This document shows, piece by piece, positions 1 to 11,479 of a stretch of DNA of 64,000 nt; positions within the stretch are counted from its first letter, which is position 1, and each line of letters begins with the position of its first letter. The DNA is taken from the NCBI RefSeq assembly GCF_963678975.1, contig NC_089277.1, positions 18,696,001 through 18,760,000 on the forward strand. Direction: 5' to 3'. This DNA comes from Dysidea avara. Lineage: Eukaryota > Porifera > Demospongiae > Dictyoceratida > Dysideidae. The position numbers were made by a program, and so were the translations under genes. Under the pieces are notes generated by a model. The model saw nothing but the letters and a program-made list of their open reading frames with translations. It was not told where the DNA came from and searched no databases.

Positions 1-1010
1 GATAACTAGTGTAGATCATGTAATCCAACAGAAATCAGAATTCTGTTTACTATATCGCCCCTCAGAGGAGGGTGGAAGTGGTTTAAGAGTCGTTAAAATG
101 AATTACACAAAACCCTTGGTTTTGGATGAATTAAAATGCGTGAATTATGCACTGTATACCATAAATATTATCAGGGGAAAATTTTTGCTAATCTTGTGGT
201 TTTGGCAATAAAATTTTATCCTTGAAATATTTAGACCTTCATAATAGTCTAATACATTAGGAATTGTTTGCAAATCCACGAAAATGTTAAATTAGGTAAC
301 CTTGAAAATTTTCTCTCTTGAAATATTTAAGCTATACGGTAGCTAACAAAGCATAGATATTTGAGTACAGGGATTGGAAATGAGCATGTGCCCTGAAACA
401 CTCTGCCAGTTTGTGGTGAATTCATGTGGCCAAAATTGTGTCTTCTGCTCTGGACAACTTTCTATGAGTGCCAATGGAAAAAAGAGTGTGTCTTCGCAAT
501 ACCATGAAGTTTTGCTCTGCACCATTAAAGATCTATCTTGCATAACAGCATTTGTGTTGAAGTCGATAAATCATAGAGTAGTACAGTTTAAAAGAATTGA
601 GACGAGACTGCCAAAGGGAGCGAAATTAAGTACCCCATGCAAAACTGTGCTACTTCGGGGTTATTCTGGCATTGCTTGCCATAGTCAGATCTGGGAAATA
701 CTGTCAGGGGGCTTGGGGGGAAGGGGGGGCAAGAAGTTTTAAGGTAAAACAGTGTTTATTCCACTAAGAGGAGAAGAATGGAAATCTAGTATATTCATTT
801 GCATAATGAAAGAAGTGGATGCATTTTCTAAGAGGATATCTTCTGAGAAAATTTTTTAAAATTAGACCTAATTTGGGAGCATTTTTGATAACAACTAGCT
901 AACAAAGTGTATGCTTTGCAAAAGCATATAAAAATTAGTTAGCCTATCTGAGATAAATGTGTACTAAATCAAAATAAAGTAGAATTGTTATAATTTGCAA
1001 ATTTATAAAT
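1..1010. other. no recognisable gene
   Basis: AT-rich sequence with only short ORFs lacking recognisable motifs, including a 122-codon frame at 374-742 whose composition does not look like a conserved protein. Nothing further is supported here. Confidence 0.5.
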
Positions 1011-1262
1011 TGACATTAGAATTGTGACTGTTCTATTAGAATAGTGACTGCTCTATTAGAGTATCTTGATTATCGCACAAAAATTTGCCTCGCTTTCTTC
1101 ATAGTGTACAGTTTATAACTGTAATATACATTTATAACTGTTGTCTTCTATTTTCCCATTGGCTTCTGTACTGCTGAATACAATATGAATTCATGATTCC
1201 AGTTTCTGGTATCTATATAGTTTTAGGTCCAAAGGGGGCCAAGTGGGGCAAAGCCCCCTTGG
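1011..1262 (+). repeat. dispersed repeat, partner of 50517-51520
   Basis: The sequence from the TGACTGTTCTATTAGA motif through a purine-rich GGGGCCAAGTGGGGC end aligns by eye with 50517-50760 plus 51290-51520 in the same orientation. The later copy is split by a hAT MITE. It contains two tandem copies of the CTCTATTAGAG module (1025-1070). The G-rich end resembles a degraded hAT MITE terminus. The family is unknown. Confidence 0.6.
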
Positions 1263-1622
1263 CCCCTCTCAGATCCACTTATGTTGCTTGCCAGTCAAAA
1301 CTAGACTTACCTTCAACTCAACAAGTAGACAAAACAATCATGTCAACTAATGTTTGATGATGGTGCGGCAAGACCTCATCTCCAGACTTACGAAACAAGT
1401 TAAGCTTATCTATACTTGTAAAATGTTCAGATATTATCATGAAATACTCCACTATAGACTTCTGTTCTTTGTAACAGGTAGACAAAAAACAGAGGTATCC
1501 ATTGATGATCGAAATGTTAACTGATGGTGAAAACTGCCCAAGACAATCAGAAGCATTAAAACACTCATATGTCAACTACATACAATACTCAAAGTTATTT
1601 AAATCTACTTTAAGATGACAAA

Positions 1623-2592
1623 TGTGACCGTCTCAGCAAAAACCCGACTCAGTGTTCACACACTTTCCAATTTTTTTCAACATTATTTGCAGTATATCCA
1701 AGGAATGGATCAGTAAAGTTTCAGCCTAGCGGTTTTTGGAATTATAGCGCTAGACGGTAGGAAGAGTAAGATGATTGAATCAAACAGCAACTCTACTGAA
1801 AACAAATTACAGGCACTTACATTCCCAGCCATAACTTCCATTTGTATTAGTCTACAATGTTGCAATATGGCTTAAAATGTTTACCATGCAAATCCACCAA
1901 GGTATAGTGTTAGCCCTGTAGTCACTTACGCATATGAGTATGAAGGTGAAGAAATGGCAACAATTTTGCTTATGTTTACCACTAGTGCTGTACACCAGTG
2001 TGCAAATAACCAGTTATTAACCAGTGTTGTCTAAGTCAGCCAATAACTGGTGAAGAAACCTTTAAACTGGCTATTGCCCACCCACTTTGTAAACCATACT
2101 ACTGACAAGTGTTAACATCATATAACCTCAAAGCATGTGTAAATATGTGATTGTAACAACTATTATTGCAAGACAGGATGTTGATGGTCACTTTGGTACC
2201 ACCCTAAACCTTCCAGCAGGCTTGTTGACAACATTATGTCTGCCAATATACACACAAACCAATTAACCAGTTATTGCCAATTATTGGTAGGCAATTAACT
2301 GGTGACAAAAAATTTGTAGGTGTACACCACTATTTACCACACCATAAACTAATGCACATGACACGCATACCAATGGGAATACGGAAACAAAACAAAGATT
2401 TTGAACTTTCCATGAACAGGCAAATAAGATGATGTATAGTTTTTCTTTAATTTTCCTTTTCCGAGTAATGAACTGACAAAACTTTCGTAATTTTTCTTTG
2501 TAGCATGCGTAATTTTATGAATTTTAAAACTTTTAATATTTTCAATGTGCATACTTGTGCGAACAAATCAGGTTCTTGCTGAGACGGTCACA
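1623..2592. mobile_element. TIR element with TGTGACCGTCTCAGCAA termini
   Basis: The left end TGTGACCGTCTCAGCAAAAA is mirrored by the reverse complement of the right end at 2566-2592 (TGTGACCGTCTCAGCAAGAA). No long ORF lies between them, so it is non-autonomous. A hAT MITE (1983-2332) is nested inside. Related TGTGACC-type ends occur at 13875-14506, 42601-43222 and 54828-55752. No TSD was resolved. Confidence 0.65.
1983..2332. mobile_element. hAT-type MITE, TSD TTTACCAC
   Basis: Termini TAGTGCTGTACACC (left) and TAGTGGTGTACACC (right, reverse complement) are inverted. They are flanked by the exact 8-bp direct repeat TTTACCAC at 1975-1982 and 2333-2340. The interior repeats AACCAGTTATT-like motifs and has no ORF. 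TIR sequence and 8-bp TSD are typical of the hAT superfamily. Confidence 0.85.
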
Positions 2593-2599
2593 AATACAC

Positions 2600-3520
2600 T
2601 TTTCATATGGTCACCTTAGCACATTTAACTCGTGTTAACCATTCATATGAGCTTGGGTTGAACCTCAAAGTCATAAAAATGTCATAAGTGAGTTCAACCC
2701 CACAAAGCAGTAGGGTAACTATAGGGTTCAACCCAGGTCTGCAAAGTAAAAACAAGTTGCAGTTTTTGGTGAATACATAAAGTGCTTAGAAGACAAATAA
2801 TCATTCAATGAATACCATCACGATTACTTGTGAACAGAACCTGGGTTGAAAGTGGGTTACTCAACTCTCACTTTTAAGTGTCCATGTGGAAACAGTGTTA
2901 ACCATGTACTGCCATTCTGGCCACATGGATGATGAAAACGAGGAGTGCTTCAACCACAACCAATGGAAGATATACACGGCATGCGTTTGGTTTGTAATCA
3001 TGGTTCCGTAGGCTCTAATATCTATGAACAAAGTTTAGCATTGCATTTAAAGAATATACATAGTTGTCTAGTGCTAGAATCGCTACTATAGAGTCTACAT
3101 GTGAAAGTGTTTCATAAGTGCTTTTATAAAATAAAGATTAACTAGATGCCGGACTCAACGAGTCAAACACTTCGTGTAAGTTATGCATTACAAAGTATGG
3201 AATTATGGACCTGATATTGGTGCTCCGTAAATAGATTCAACTGACACCAGAGCCTGCAGGACATTACCCTTGGGCAATTGTCTGCCTGCATATTAGCAAG
3301 CATGTCTGTCCTTTTATTATTTCAGGTCCGAGTGCTCAGTGGTGTACAAGAGAATAGCCACTCTGCTGTCAGAAAAAAATGGACAATATTACAGCAAGAC
3401 CCTGTACTGGCTAAGATGTAAACTGAGTTTTTTCTCTACTCCGAACAGCCGTCACTTGTTTGAGAGGTTCTAGATCTTCCTACCACCACTTTGGCCTCAA
3501 ATAGTCTGCAGCTATTGACC
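2600..3520. other. no gene seen
   Basis: Short ORFs only. A few GGTTGAAC / GTTCAACCC words recur at 2650-2860 in both orientations, hinting at an eroded foldback sequence, but the arms are too short to delimit an element. Confidence 0.4.
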
Positions 3521-3529
3521 TTGTGTGTG

Positions 3530-4430
3530 CAGAGATAGGGTAACATGTTACCTAATATGTTGTGTTACCTAATATGATGTGTTACCTAATATGATGTGTT
3601 ACCTAATATGATGTGTTACCTAATATATATTACAATTGCGAATTGAAGTAATACAACTCGTTACTTTATGAAATGTTGTAATCTAACTTAAATTATTTTC
3701 GGAAACTATTAATGAGCAAGGTATTATATTATGTAACGAGTAGTAATGAGCAAGGTAATGAGTAGCGATAAGCACAATGTAATGAGTGATACTATCAGTA
3801 ACAATGAGCCAGTAATGCATTACAAATGGCTTTTATACTATCCATTAAACTACTCAGTGATCTATTACCTCAATCCATTAACCTGTCAGATGCTGTCCAT
3901 TGGAATGATGCATACCACATGACTAGATTATTGCTATTAATGCCCACTGTCTATGTGAAAACATGTGGTTTGCATGCATATGCTGAAGTGTTACTTTAAT
4001 TTATTACACTGCTTGAAATTTCTATGTTTACTAGAGTGGTATATCCTCAGTATATGGAACAGTTAATTGTTTGTTATTTTAGTAGTTTTTCAGTAAACCT
4101 GCATTCACTGATGTTTTACTGAGAGTTTAAAACTTAGTAAAACAATTATGTTCCATATACTTAAAGTTACTGACATTTTACTATGGGTACAACTACAGTA
4201 AAGCAACTTAACATATTAGTAAACTAGGAACCTTCAAGCAGTGTTAAATATTAAAGTAACTTAGTACAAATTCATAACATTGTGAAGTTACTTGCATTCA
4301 GTAACTTTAATATTTACAGCTAATAATATTAAGTTACATTTACCAAGTAACTTATGTAATATATTTCATTGTGTAGAAAGTATCATGTAGTATGTAATAC
4401 ATTCTTGAAAACGTAACTTCCCCAACTCTG
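3530..4430. mobile_element. hAT-like MITE of the CAGAGTTGGG/CAGTGTTGGG family
   Basis: The left end CAGAGATAGGGTAAC and right end (reverse complement CAGAGTTGGGGAAGTTAC) resemble the termini of the MITEs at 7614-8103 and 50770-51284. The interior is full of GTAAC/GTTAC words as in those copies. Flanks TGTGTGTG and TGTGTGCT are an imperfect 8-bp TSD. It is larger than its relatives because of an internal tandem block (3541-3625) and a foldback at about 4040-4165. Confidence 0.6.
3541..3625. repeat. 17-bp tandem repeat
   Basis: About five copies of a 17-bp unit related to GTGTTACCTAATATGAT, nearly identical to one another, inside the MITE at 3530-4430. Confidence 0.85.
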
Positions 4431-4642
4431 TGTGTGCTCAGAGGGCAGGATCAGTTATTTTGACTGAATCTATATCTTTAAGCATTAGTATATAGCTATA
4501 TTCTCTTTGTGCATTGTTATTTGTAATTTTGCTTGTTTGTTTAATTGTTTATTCAATGTTTTCCTTTTTTGTTACAAAAAAGTATACGGTACACATTTTG
4601 ATTAAATTTCCCGTAAACGTCCAGTGATGTCTCATTTTAAAT

Positions 4643-5078
4643 TTATTTATTTATTTATTAAGGCTTTACAGAACAAGTACTGAAGGTCTGTAGGACACTT
4701 GGTTCTACAGCCTTAAAGTTGTTACAGAAAGTATGTTTGAAAAGGTGAGAAAAACCCATGACTGAACCTGAGCAGCCTCAAAACCTGCAGCCATTCGGGG
4801 TACTTTGAGATAATAAGTCACTCTCTAGAGTTCCTATGGATACATATGCATGAAATTGACAAGGAGAAAGCAACCTGACCACCTGGCAGACTCCTGTAAG
4901 CGTTTGAGCGTTAATTGGATGGCTGCACGAGGTTCAAGGCTGCCCAGGTCCAGTCATGGATTTTTATCTCCTTTCTCCACCTTTCAAGCATACTTTCTGT
5001 AGCAACTTTAAACAGGCTATAGGACCAGGTGTCCTACAGACCTTCAGCACTTGTGCTGTAAAGCCTTAATAAATAAAA
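4643..5078. mobile_element. foldback MITE, TTTATTAAGGCTTTACAG termini
   Basis: Arms of about 110 bp at each end are inverted copies. TTATTAAGGCTTTACAG...TACTGAAGGTCTGTAGGACAC on the left mirrors GTGTCCTACAGACCTTC...CTGTAAAGCCTTAATAA on the right. The centre has no ORF. A diverged fragment of the terminus is seen near 52560-52600. Confidence 0.75.
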
Positions 5079-5492
5079 TAAATAGCTTTTATTTTATTTG
5101 TAATTCATGATTAAAAGGATTAAATAAACTAGGGATATTTAGAAAGTAGATGAGTTGCTCCACAACTTAAAATATAAAACTGTTAATTGAATTGATGTAA
5201 GTTTGATTTGTAGACAGTGAGTGTCCGTGATTTGACTTTTCTTTCCGATTATATGTATTAATCAGATAAGTCTTTGGAAAGCTGCTGTGACGAGACAAGG
5301 AATCCGGGAAGGCTGATACTGTGGATTTCATGTCCATTGAAAAATCCCGTACTATGTGACCACAAAATATTTACCTGGAATTTACACTCAATATGCAATC
5401 ACAGCATGGAATTTCTCAACAGACATGAAATCCACGTGTGCGAACCCATATAACCTTGACCTAGGTGAGGATGTATAAAGTATATACCATAT

Positions 5493-6143
5493 TAGAGGTG
5501 TACCGATAATCGGATCGGCTACAATATCGGCCACCGATATGGTATTTTTTTACCAATATCGGTATCGGTACAGAACAGCAGGATGACCGATATCGCTACC
5601 GATATTTATACAGTAGGAATAGTTTGTACATAAACGGATTATACATGCTCTGGCTTATTGTTCACTCTGCAACAAGCGCTACACTACGAGAAGCCATATA
5701 AATACGCGCGATTCTAGTGTTAGTTGCTGGAAAGCTTATCACAGTCTTTCAAATGAAGCAGTTATAGAGTACCTTTGTAATAAAAGAAGGATCACAGGAT
5801 AACGGAAACTTGCTGTACCAGCTTTCTCACAAACCATTAGAATGCGGAGTAATGCAGAAATATCCGTTTAAGGCTTCATGGGAGTATACATAAAAATGTT
5901 TGTTGGTACCTAATTGTCTGGATTGCACAATAGAAACACAATAGAAACCCAAGCTGTATACCACCACAGGCAGAGTATAGCAATGAATACATGCACATGT
6001 TGTTGTAGGGTAGGTAAATGTACACTTTCGTTTGCTTAAAATATTAATGCAAATATCGGATCGACCATCGGTTATCGGCTTCTTTTGGTTGCATCAATAT
6101 CGGATATCGATACATGCCAAAAACCCATATCGGTACACCTCTA
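5493..6143. mobile_element. hAT-type MITE, TSD TACCATAT
   Basis: Inverted termini TAGAGGTGTACCGATA and TATCGGTACACCTCTA are flanked by exact 8-bp repeats TACCATAT (5485-5492, 6144-6151). Sub-terminal TATCGG/CCGATA words repeat at both ends. No coding capacity was seen. It appears to have inserted into the left terminus of the palindromic MITE that continues at 6152. Confidence 0.88.
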
Positions 6144-6151
6144 TACCATAT

Positions 6152-6352
6152 AGCCAGAAAGTTTGGCGGGAGGAAAGTTTGGCGAATTTGGCAATTTAGC
6201 GGTGTTTTGCCAAACTAAAATCCGCCAAATCTTTTGTCCAATACAAATCTGTATTAGCTCTACGAAATTCGCCAAACTTTTTTCTCGTCAAAATCCTATC
6301 GTGGAAAATTCACCAAAGTTTCCTCCCGCCAAACTTTCCGGTTATACGGTAT
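6152..6352. mobile_element. palindromic MITE, AAAGTTTGGCGGGAGG arms
   Basis: The left arm (from about 6144, ACCATATAGCCAGAAAG...) and right arm (reverse complement ACCGTATAACCGGAAAG...) share AAAGTTTGGCGGGAGGAAA. The hAT element at 5493-6143 interrupts the extreme left end, because its TSD belongs to this arm. The ORF across it merely follows the palindrome and is not a gene. Confidence 0.75.
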
Positions 6353-6689
6353 ATATATATAGGTTTCCCAATGAAAAAAAAATCGACTTTCACCAAATAA
6401 TTTCTTTACTACTGCAGGGTGTTTATCTTAATGCACTGACACTTGAACCACTATAAAACTGGAGGCACAATCATTTTAGTTTGAGAGTTAACCATTGTAA
6501 ATTTTTGCTTATCACGATATTTGTGTCAAAAATGTGGTACCTTAAACACAGCTACTTCTACAGGACAGAATTGAATGTTCTCATTAGCTAAATATTATCT
6601 AGGGTTGCTGTGCTCAACAAACATGCATAGTGGTGGGTAAAGGTCTAGCTGTATACATTGCACAGGGTTAATTACTTGGTAAAAATCCG

Positions 6690-7350
6690 AGTAATTTATG
6701 TTTGGGCTGCCCTGCCATCTGAGAAGAGAGAAGCCAGCTCTTCCTCACAGCATGGTGATGCAATGGGATGTTCACTCAGTCCATACTGCAAGTTTGAAAT
6801 TAATCTGAGATTGTATGCTATCTGGCTGGTGGTAGTGAAATATCATGTTGCTAAAAATGCAAAATTACAAGTTTGAGCTGCCCTGCCATCCAAGAAGAGA
6901 GAAGCCAGCTCTTCCTCACAACATGGTAATGCAATAGGATGTTCACTCAGTCTGTATTGCAAGTTTGAAATAAATCCGAGTTTGTTTGCTGTCTAGCTGG
7001 TGGCGATGAAATAGCTATACCCACATCTTCACCGTACTATTATTGGCGTAAATTTCATTGCCATCAGCCAGATAGCAAACAATCTCAGATTCATTTCAAA
7101 CTTGCAACACAGACTGAGTGAACATCCACAATGCTGTGAGGAAGAGTTGGTCATTCTATTCTCAGATGGCACGACAGCCCAATCGTATTTCTATTGACAC
7201 AACAATTTTATTGCCACCAGCCAGATAGCAATCTCAAATTCATTTCAAACTTGCAGTACAGACTGAGTGGACATCTACTTTCATCACTACACTATAAGGA
7301 AGAGTTAGCTATTCTATTCTTAGATGGCTTGACAGCTCAATCATATTTCT
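6690..7350. repeat. local four-copy direct and inverted repeat
   Basis: A unit of about 130 bp containing GAAGCCAGCTCTTCCTCACA and CACTCAGTC occurs twice in direct orientation (about 6700-6850 and 6880-7010) and twice inverted (about 7060-7180 and 7205-7330). Identity between copies is high. The ORFs spanning it follow the repeats. No TSD was resolved. Confidence 0.75.
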
Positions 7351-7613
7351 ATCCACGATGCTTATTTTTGTACAAGATGTTGCATCATACTTACCAAGGT
7401 AACAGCAACTATAATACATTGTGCTCATTACAGTGTATCTCAATATCATTTTTGCATATTGATATCAGTAAAATATTGAATTTCTCGATATTATTGAAAT
7501 ATTGCCCACCCCTAGTGGGAGGGAAAGACAACGACAACCTGCTAACTGCTTACTGCAAATGTCAGAATGGCCCCCTTTATAGACCTCTTTGAAGTGTGTG
7601 CTTAAATTATTGG

Positions 7614-8103
7614 CAGTGTTGGGAGTAACACGTTACATAATATTATTACGTTTGTGGTAACTAAGTATTATAACAAAATACGTTATAAAAACAGGTAATA
7701 TAACTCAAGTTATTTTACTTACAAATGTAATGCGTTACCTAAGTAATATAGTTACTGTAATGAGTCGTAATATTATTACTACAAGTAACGAAGTTACTAA
7801 TCTCGTTAGTAATCCACTGAGTAACACCTAGCTACAACGAAGTAATGAAGCCTACTGAATGAAGCTTACTCACCAGCTTCTTACTTATAACCAAAATTCG
7901 CACATTGCCCAACAACGCAATCATGTCACGTGATAAGGTGGTAGTTTCACACATGACAGCTTAAGGCTGTTGACACAAAGTAATATAATATGTAATATTA
8001 TTATAGTTACTTTATTTTTTGGGTAATATGTAACTGTAACTAAATAGTTCTGTTACAAGTAGTATGTAACTAGTTACTATAAAAAGTAACTATCCCAACA
8101 CTG
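7614..8103. mobile_element. hAT-type MITE CAGTGTTGGG, TSD ATTATTGG
   Basis: The left end CAGTGTTGGGAGTAAC is mirrored by GTAACTATCCCAACACTG on the right. The flanks are an exact 8-bp duplication ATTATTGG (7606-7613, 8104-8111). The interior is rich in GTTAC/GTAAC repeats and lacks ORFs. A close sibling lies at 50770-51284. Confidence 0.9.
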
Positions 8104-8111
8104 ATTATTGG

Positions 8112-8784
8112 AATGCACGAGGGGGTTAGGTCAAAACCTGTATGACTAGTCTGAGTGTAGTGACAATCCATGCAAGCTCATTCTACTAGTTAACCCTGTT
8201 TAACCTTCTGTTAAACTTGTGACATCATCTCGACCCTCACAAGGAGCATAATCAAAAGAGACTGGCTTCTGCCCCTCTGATTGCTCATCATACAAAGGTC
8301 AAAAATAAACTCCATCGTAATTAGACATCATGGACCATAATGGAACCATGGCGACAAGGAAATAATTGTTGTCAGCTAAATAGTCCATTTTCAATAAGGC
8401 TAAAGTATACAGTACACCTTTTGGCTTCTTGTATGGCTTTACTGGGGTGCTTTAACCGCAAAAGTCTGTTTTCCATAGGCTTCAATATATTTTGACATCA
8501 CTTTTGATTAGCTATTGATCTAGTATACTTTGGTGTAGCAATTAGTGATAGCTACAGATTTTCAGAGCTTCTGGAACCACTCTATTAATTGATCCTTGTT
8601 GAATAGCGCTGTGACCTCTAATGGAGCTAATAATTATTATGCAACGATATTGATGACCTGTCAATTATGACATCATTTGTGCGCGAGTTGTCTCCAACAC
8701 AATTACCCAGTATACTTGAGTACCATGCGCAGAAAGAGAAGGCTAAAATACATAGTAGCCATTGAAAGATATGGTTTCGCTGTT
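8112..8784. other. no gene seen; possible downstream part of the 9096 (-) gene
   Basis: No repeat or clear ORF was recognised. If the presequence exon at 8999-9096 (-) is real, its following exons should lie here or further left. A candidate acceptor TATTTTAG on the minus strand is near 8748, but no supported coding exon follows. Confidence 0.35.
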
Positions 8785-8793
8785 AAAAGCAGG

Positions 8794-8819
8794 TAGTCTC
8801 GCGTGGCTAGACGAGACTA
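8794..8819. mobile_element. 26-bp miniature TIR element, 9-bp TSD
   Basis: The near-palindrome starts TAGTCTCGCG and ends ACGAGACTA. It is flanked on both sides by the exact 9-bp repeat AAAAGCAGG (8785-8793, 8820-8828). The same termini bound a 269-bp MITE at 26451-26719, also with a 9-bp TSD. A second short TAGCCTCGTGCGCC/GGCGCACGAGACTA palindrome lies at about 8903-8948. The TSD length suggests a Mutator-like origin. Confidence 0.7.
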
Positions 8820-8998
8820 AAAAGCAGGCACCCCACAGAAGCCATAAACGTGTTGCTGAATGGACTGCCGGCCATAACCATAACATGATAGTAACTATTT
8901 TCATAGCCTCGTGCGCCCAACTGTAAAGAGTCTGGCGCACGAGACTACTATCTCTTTACTATCTACTGTACCTAGCTACTACCTAGTATGATGTTCAC

Positions 8999-9096
8999 CT
9001 TGACTGTTGTGTCGATAAAAATCTGAAGCGAAGAATGTATCGTGAAGATCGAACTTTGAAACTCCTTACTAAACTTGACGAAAGACGAGACAACAT
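8999..9096 (-). CDS. putative first coding exon with mitochondrial presequence (partial gene)
   Basis: On the minus strand an ATG at 9096 opens 32 codons beginning MLSRLSSSLVRSFKVR, then CAAG|GTGAAC, a good splice donor. The peptide is rich in Arg, Ser and Leu and has no acidic residue in its first 30 residues, the composition of a cleavable matrix-targeting presequence. A motif close to a processing site (RFLSTQQS) ends the exon. The exon ends in phase 2. Following exons at lower coordinates were not identified, so the mature protein is unknown. A chance ORF cannot be excluded. Confidence 0.5.
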
Positions 9097-9504
9097 CTTA
9101 ATAGTCAAAAACAAAAGCACGCACACAAATAAAATCTAATTTGTTGATGGCGGGGGCATTTCCAAACTGATTTTAAAGTCATAATGACGCCGCCGCCCCC
9201 CCTCCTTCCTTAGCGTCACACTATGAATAGACTACAAACAGTATTGCTGCTTAACTGATCACATCACTTTCTCTGTTCCTAGCTGCAAGTTTAGGTGGGG
9301 TCTATTCTACGGAACGGAACGGAACGGAATGATGGACTAATCCACGGAACGGAACGCTTTCTCAAATTGAAGCTTGCAACTTACCATTGCTGAAACTGCC
9401 CTTACAAGTTATCAGTGGCACCTCCAGTGGGTGATTAAACATAAGATAAAAAGAATTAAAGGATCGATTGTGGGTTCTTGTTGGTTGTCATTAGTAACGA
9501 AGTA

Positions 9505-10765
9505 TTTTTTTATTTTTTTTATTCCGGCCCTAATGGCACTCCCATCCTCCCCGATCTGTAGCTAGAAGTTAAACCTAATTTAATTTATAAATGACAAAAA
9601 GCAGAAAAAAGAAAAAGTAGCTAAACCTACAGAGCCTACACAGACCTACAAAAACACCGCATGGACCGCCAGCATACACACAGCAAAACCCCCGGACAGG
9701 GGCCTTAAGAAGAATGCCCTGCAGACTACTGACTAAACTGCAGGGAGTGGGAGCATGAAACAGAGTTCAACTCCCCCAAAGGACTGCCAGGCAACAGGCT
9801 AAATAGATGTAAAAGTGTCCGGGCATTGTGGCGCCACAGACAAACAGAGAGTTGCTCTAGCAGATGGCGGTATGCTAGGCCACGAGAAATGCCACTCCTG
9901 GTGGTTGTCCTGAAAGCAATATCCTGCAAGACAGGATGACTAGCCACAAACCCAAGGACTCAACCACCAGGGGGACAAAGACACCTCCAGCAGCCTGTAC
10001 AAGCTCATCATGGTGAGCATCCTTATCTTCTTTTCCCTTAGCATCAGCCACACCTGCTGAAACTGCAGACTGACCCAACAGAGATTCTTGTAATGGACAA
10101 CGCACAGTAACATCGAAGTACGCAGGCTTCCCATGCACAAAGCCAGGGTGAAAAACATCACCCGGGCGATTCAATAGGAAACCAGCATACCGTTGCTCTT
10201 TATGGCAACCAGTGTTGTCCTGAAGTAAAGCATGATATGTCACATCACATAAAGCATCGTGCCTACGTATACGCATGGGTCCATGTCCACAGCCCTGCAG
10301 ATAATCACCAAATTGATCAACAACACTACCACATGGGCAGCGAACTGGAGAATTGGCAGAAAAGAGAGGGACACCAAGCCAGTATCGAAGAGAACATACA
10401 AACTCCTGTGAGGACATGGATAGGCCTAAAGAATCACAAGGAATGGCCTGAAGCCATGAACTGGTACAGAGGTCAGCAGAAATTGAACAAATTCTGGCTT
10501 GGTCCAGAATGGTAAGTGAATTAAGCAAAAGGGTCTGACGAGCAATATCAAGTTCATGTTGGAAAACACACTGCCCACAAGCTGGATAGATACGATCAGG
10601 AGAGGAATCACTGTGAATCAAGAGCAGCAGAATTGAGGTAGCAACATCCTGATCCGGGATGGAAGGAAACACGTCAGAACCCCCACTAAAAGACTGGAGC
10701 AGACGATAACACAATTCACACATATTAGTTGTGGGATGAGCTGTATCAGTGATGTTCATCCATGG
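9505..10765 (-). mobile_element. 5'-truncated non-LTR retrotransposon (minus strand)
   Basis: Its 3' end is an A-rich tail (T-rich at 9505-9524 on the plus strand) joined to 3' UTR, then the coding fragment at 9726-10759. It sits inside the left inverted repeat of the 9294-13116 element. Its 3' UTR start (CCGGCCC after the tail) resembles that of the LINE at 59121-60480, suggesting related families. Confidence 0.75.
9726..10759 (-). pseudogene. C-terminal region of a retrotransposon polyprotein with nuclease-like domain
   Basis: The frame (294 codons from 10759) carries RCPCGSVVDQFGDYLQGC, then RRHDALCDV, LLNRPGDVFHP and PAYFDVTVRCP, then HHDELV and VPLVVESLGLW. This Cys cluster followed by RPxD and DxTV signatures matches the C-terminal restriction-like-endonuclease region of some invertebrate non-LTR retrotransposons. 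The family's closing segment (QLSVCLWRHNARTLL) continues in another frame at 9726-9947, so a frameshift lies near 9940. The reverse transcriptase core is missing. Function is inferred from motifs only. Confidence 0.7.
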
Positions 10766-11228
10766 TTCATCTACGAATATATCAAGAAGGGCACTTTATG
10801 TGAGCTGTTTTGCTTATTTTGACTTTAGAAAACAGTCTGGGCCGGCTTTTCAAGTCATAAGTCAGTATACAAATAAAGCAAGCAGGAAGACACTGGTATC
10901 AGGAAAGAGCCAGCTGAATTAAAACTTGAAGAATTTTGTGCAGTATGTGAGGAGCAAATATTTTGGCAGACCACAAGGAAGCTATATCCTGCAAACATCA
11001 CTGAAGTGTATGCATAGAGTAATCAACAGCCGGTGCAGTGGACTAATGCTGTATTCAATAGTGAACTGATTTTTTCTGTTGCACAAATTCAAGGATGTGT
11101 CTGACTGCTGGCCTTGAATCAGGCTAAATGCCAAAACTCCAAAATCAACCAAATCTCAATTATAAGCCTTCTATATGCATGTGAAACTATGCCCATAGCC
11201 ACCAGACAAATGTGATTTGGACCAAGAT

Positions 11229-11248
11229 GTGTGTGTGTGTGTGTGTGT
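11229..11248. repeat. (GT)n microsatellite
   Basis: About ten uninterrupted GT dinucleotides inside the 9294-13116 element. Confidence 0.95.
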
Positions 11249-11410
11249 AATTTCAATGTATCTAGTCAGACCTGAAATGGAACACTCACATTAATTACAT
11301 ACCAGCTAAGAATCCTAGGATTTCTTAAGTGTAACACTTCACATGTTTCACTTGTACAAAACAGACTAAATTTGTTCATCTATTTTCAAGTGATTCCCAG
11401 TCCAGCTCAC

Positions 11411-11479
11411 TACATGTGATCCCACTGTAATTTCATGGACCAGCAGCTGGTCCATGAAATTACAGTGGGATCACATGTA
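11411..11479. repeat. perfect 69-bp palindrome
   Basis: Arms of 34 bp (left arm starts TACATGTGATCCCACTG, right arm ends CAGTGGGATCACATGTA) are exact reverse complements around a single central A. It lies near the middle of the 9294-13116 element. The flanks stop matching at once (C versus T). Confidence 0.95.

Noticed and set aside
6163..6456. 97-codon ORF rich in Phe, Lys and Pro
   Set aside because: The first half is one arm and the end the other arm of a palindromic MITE.
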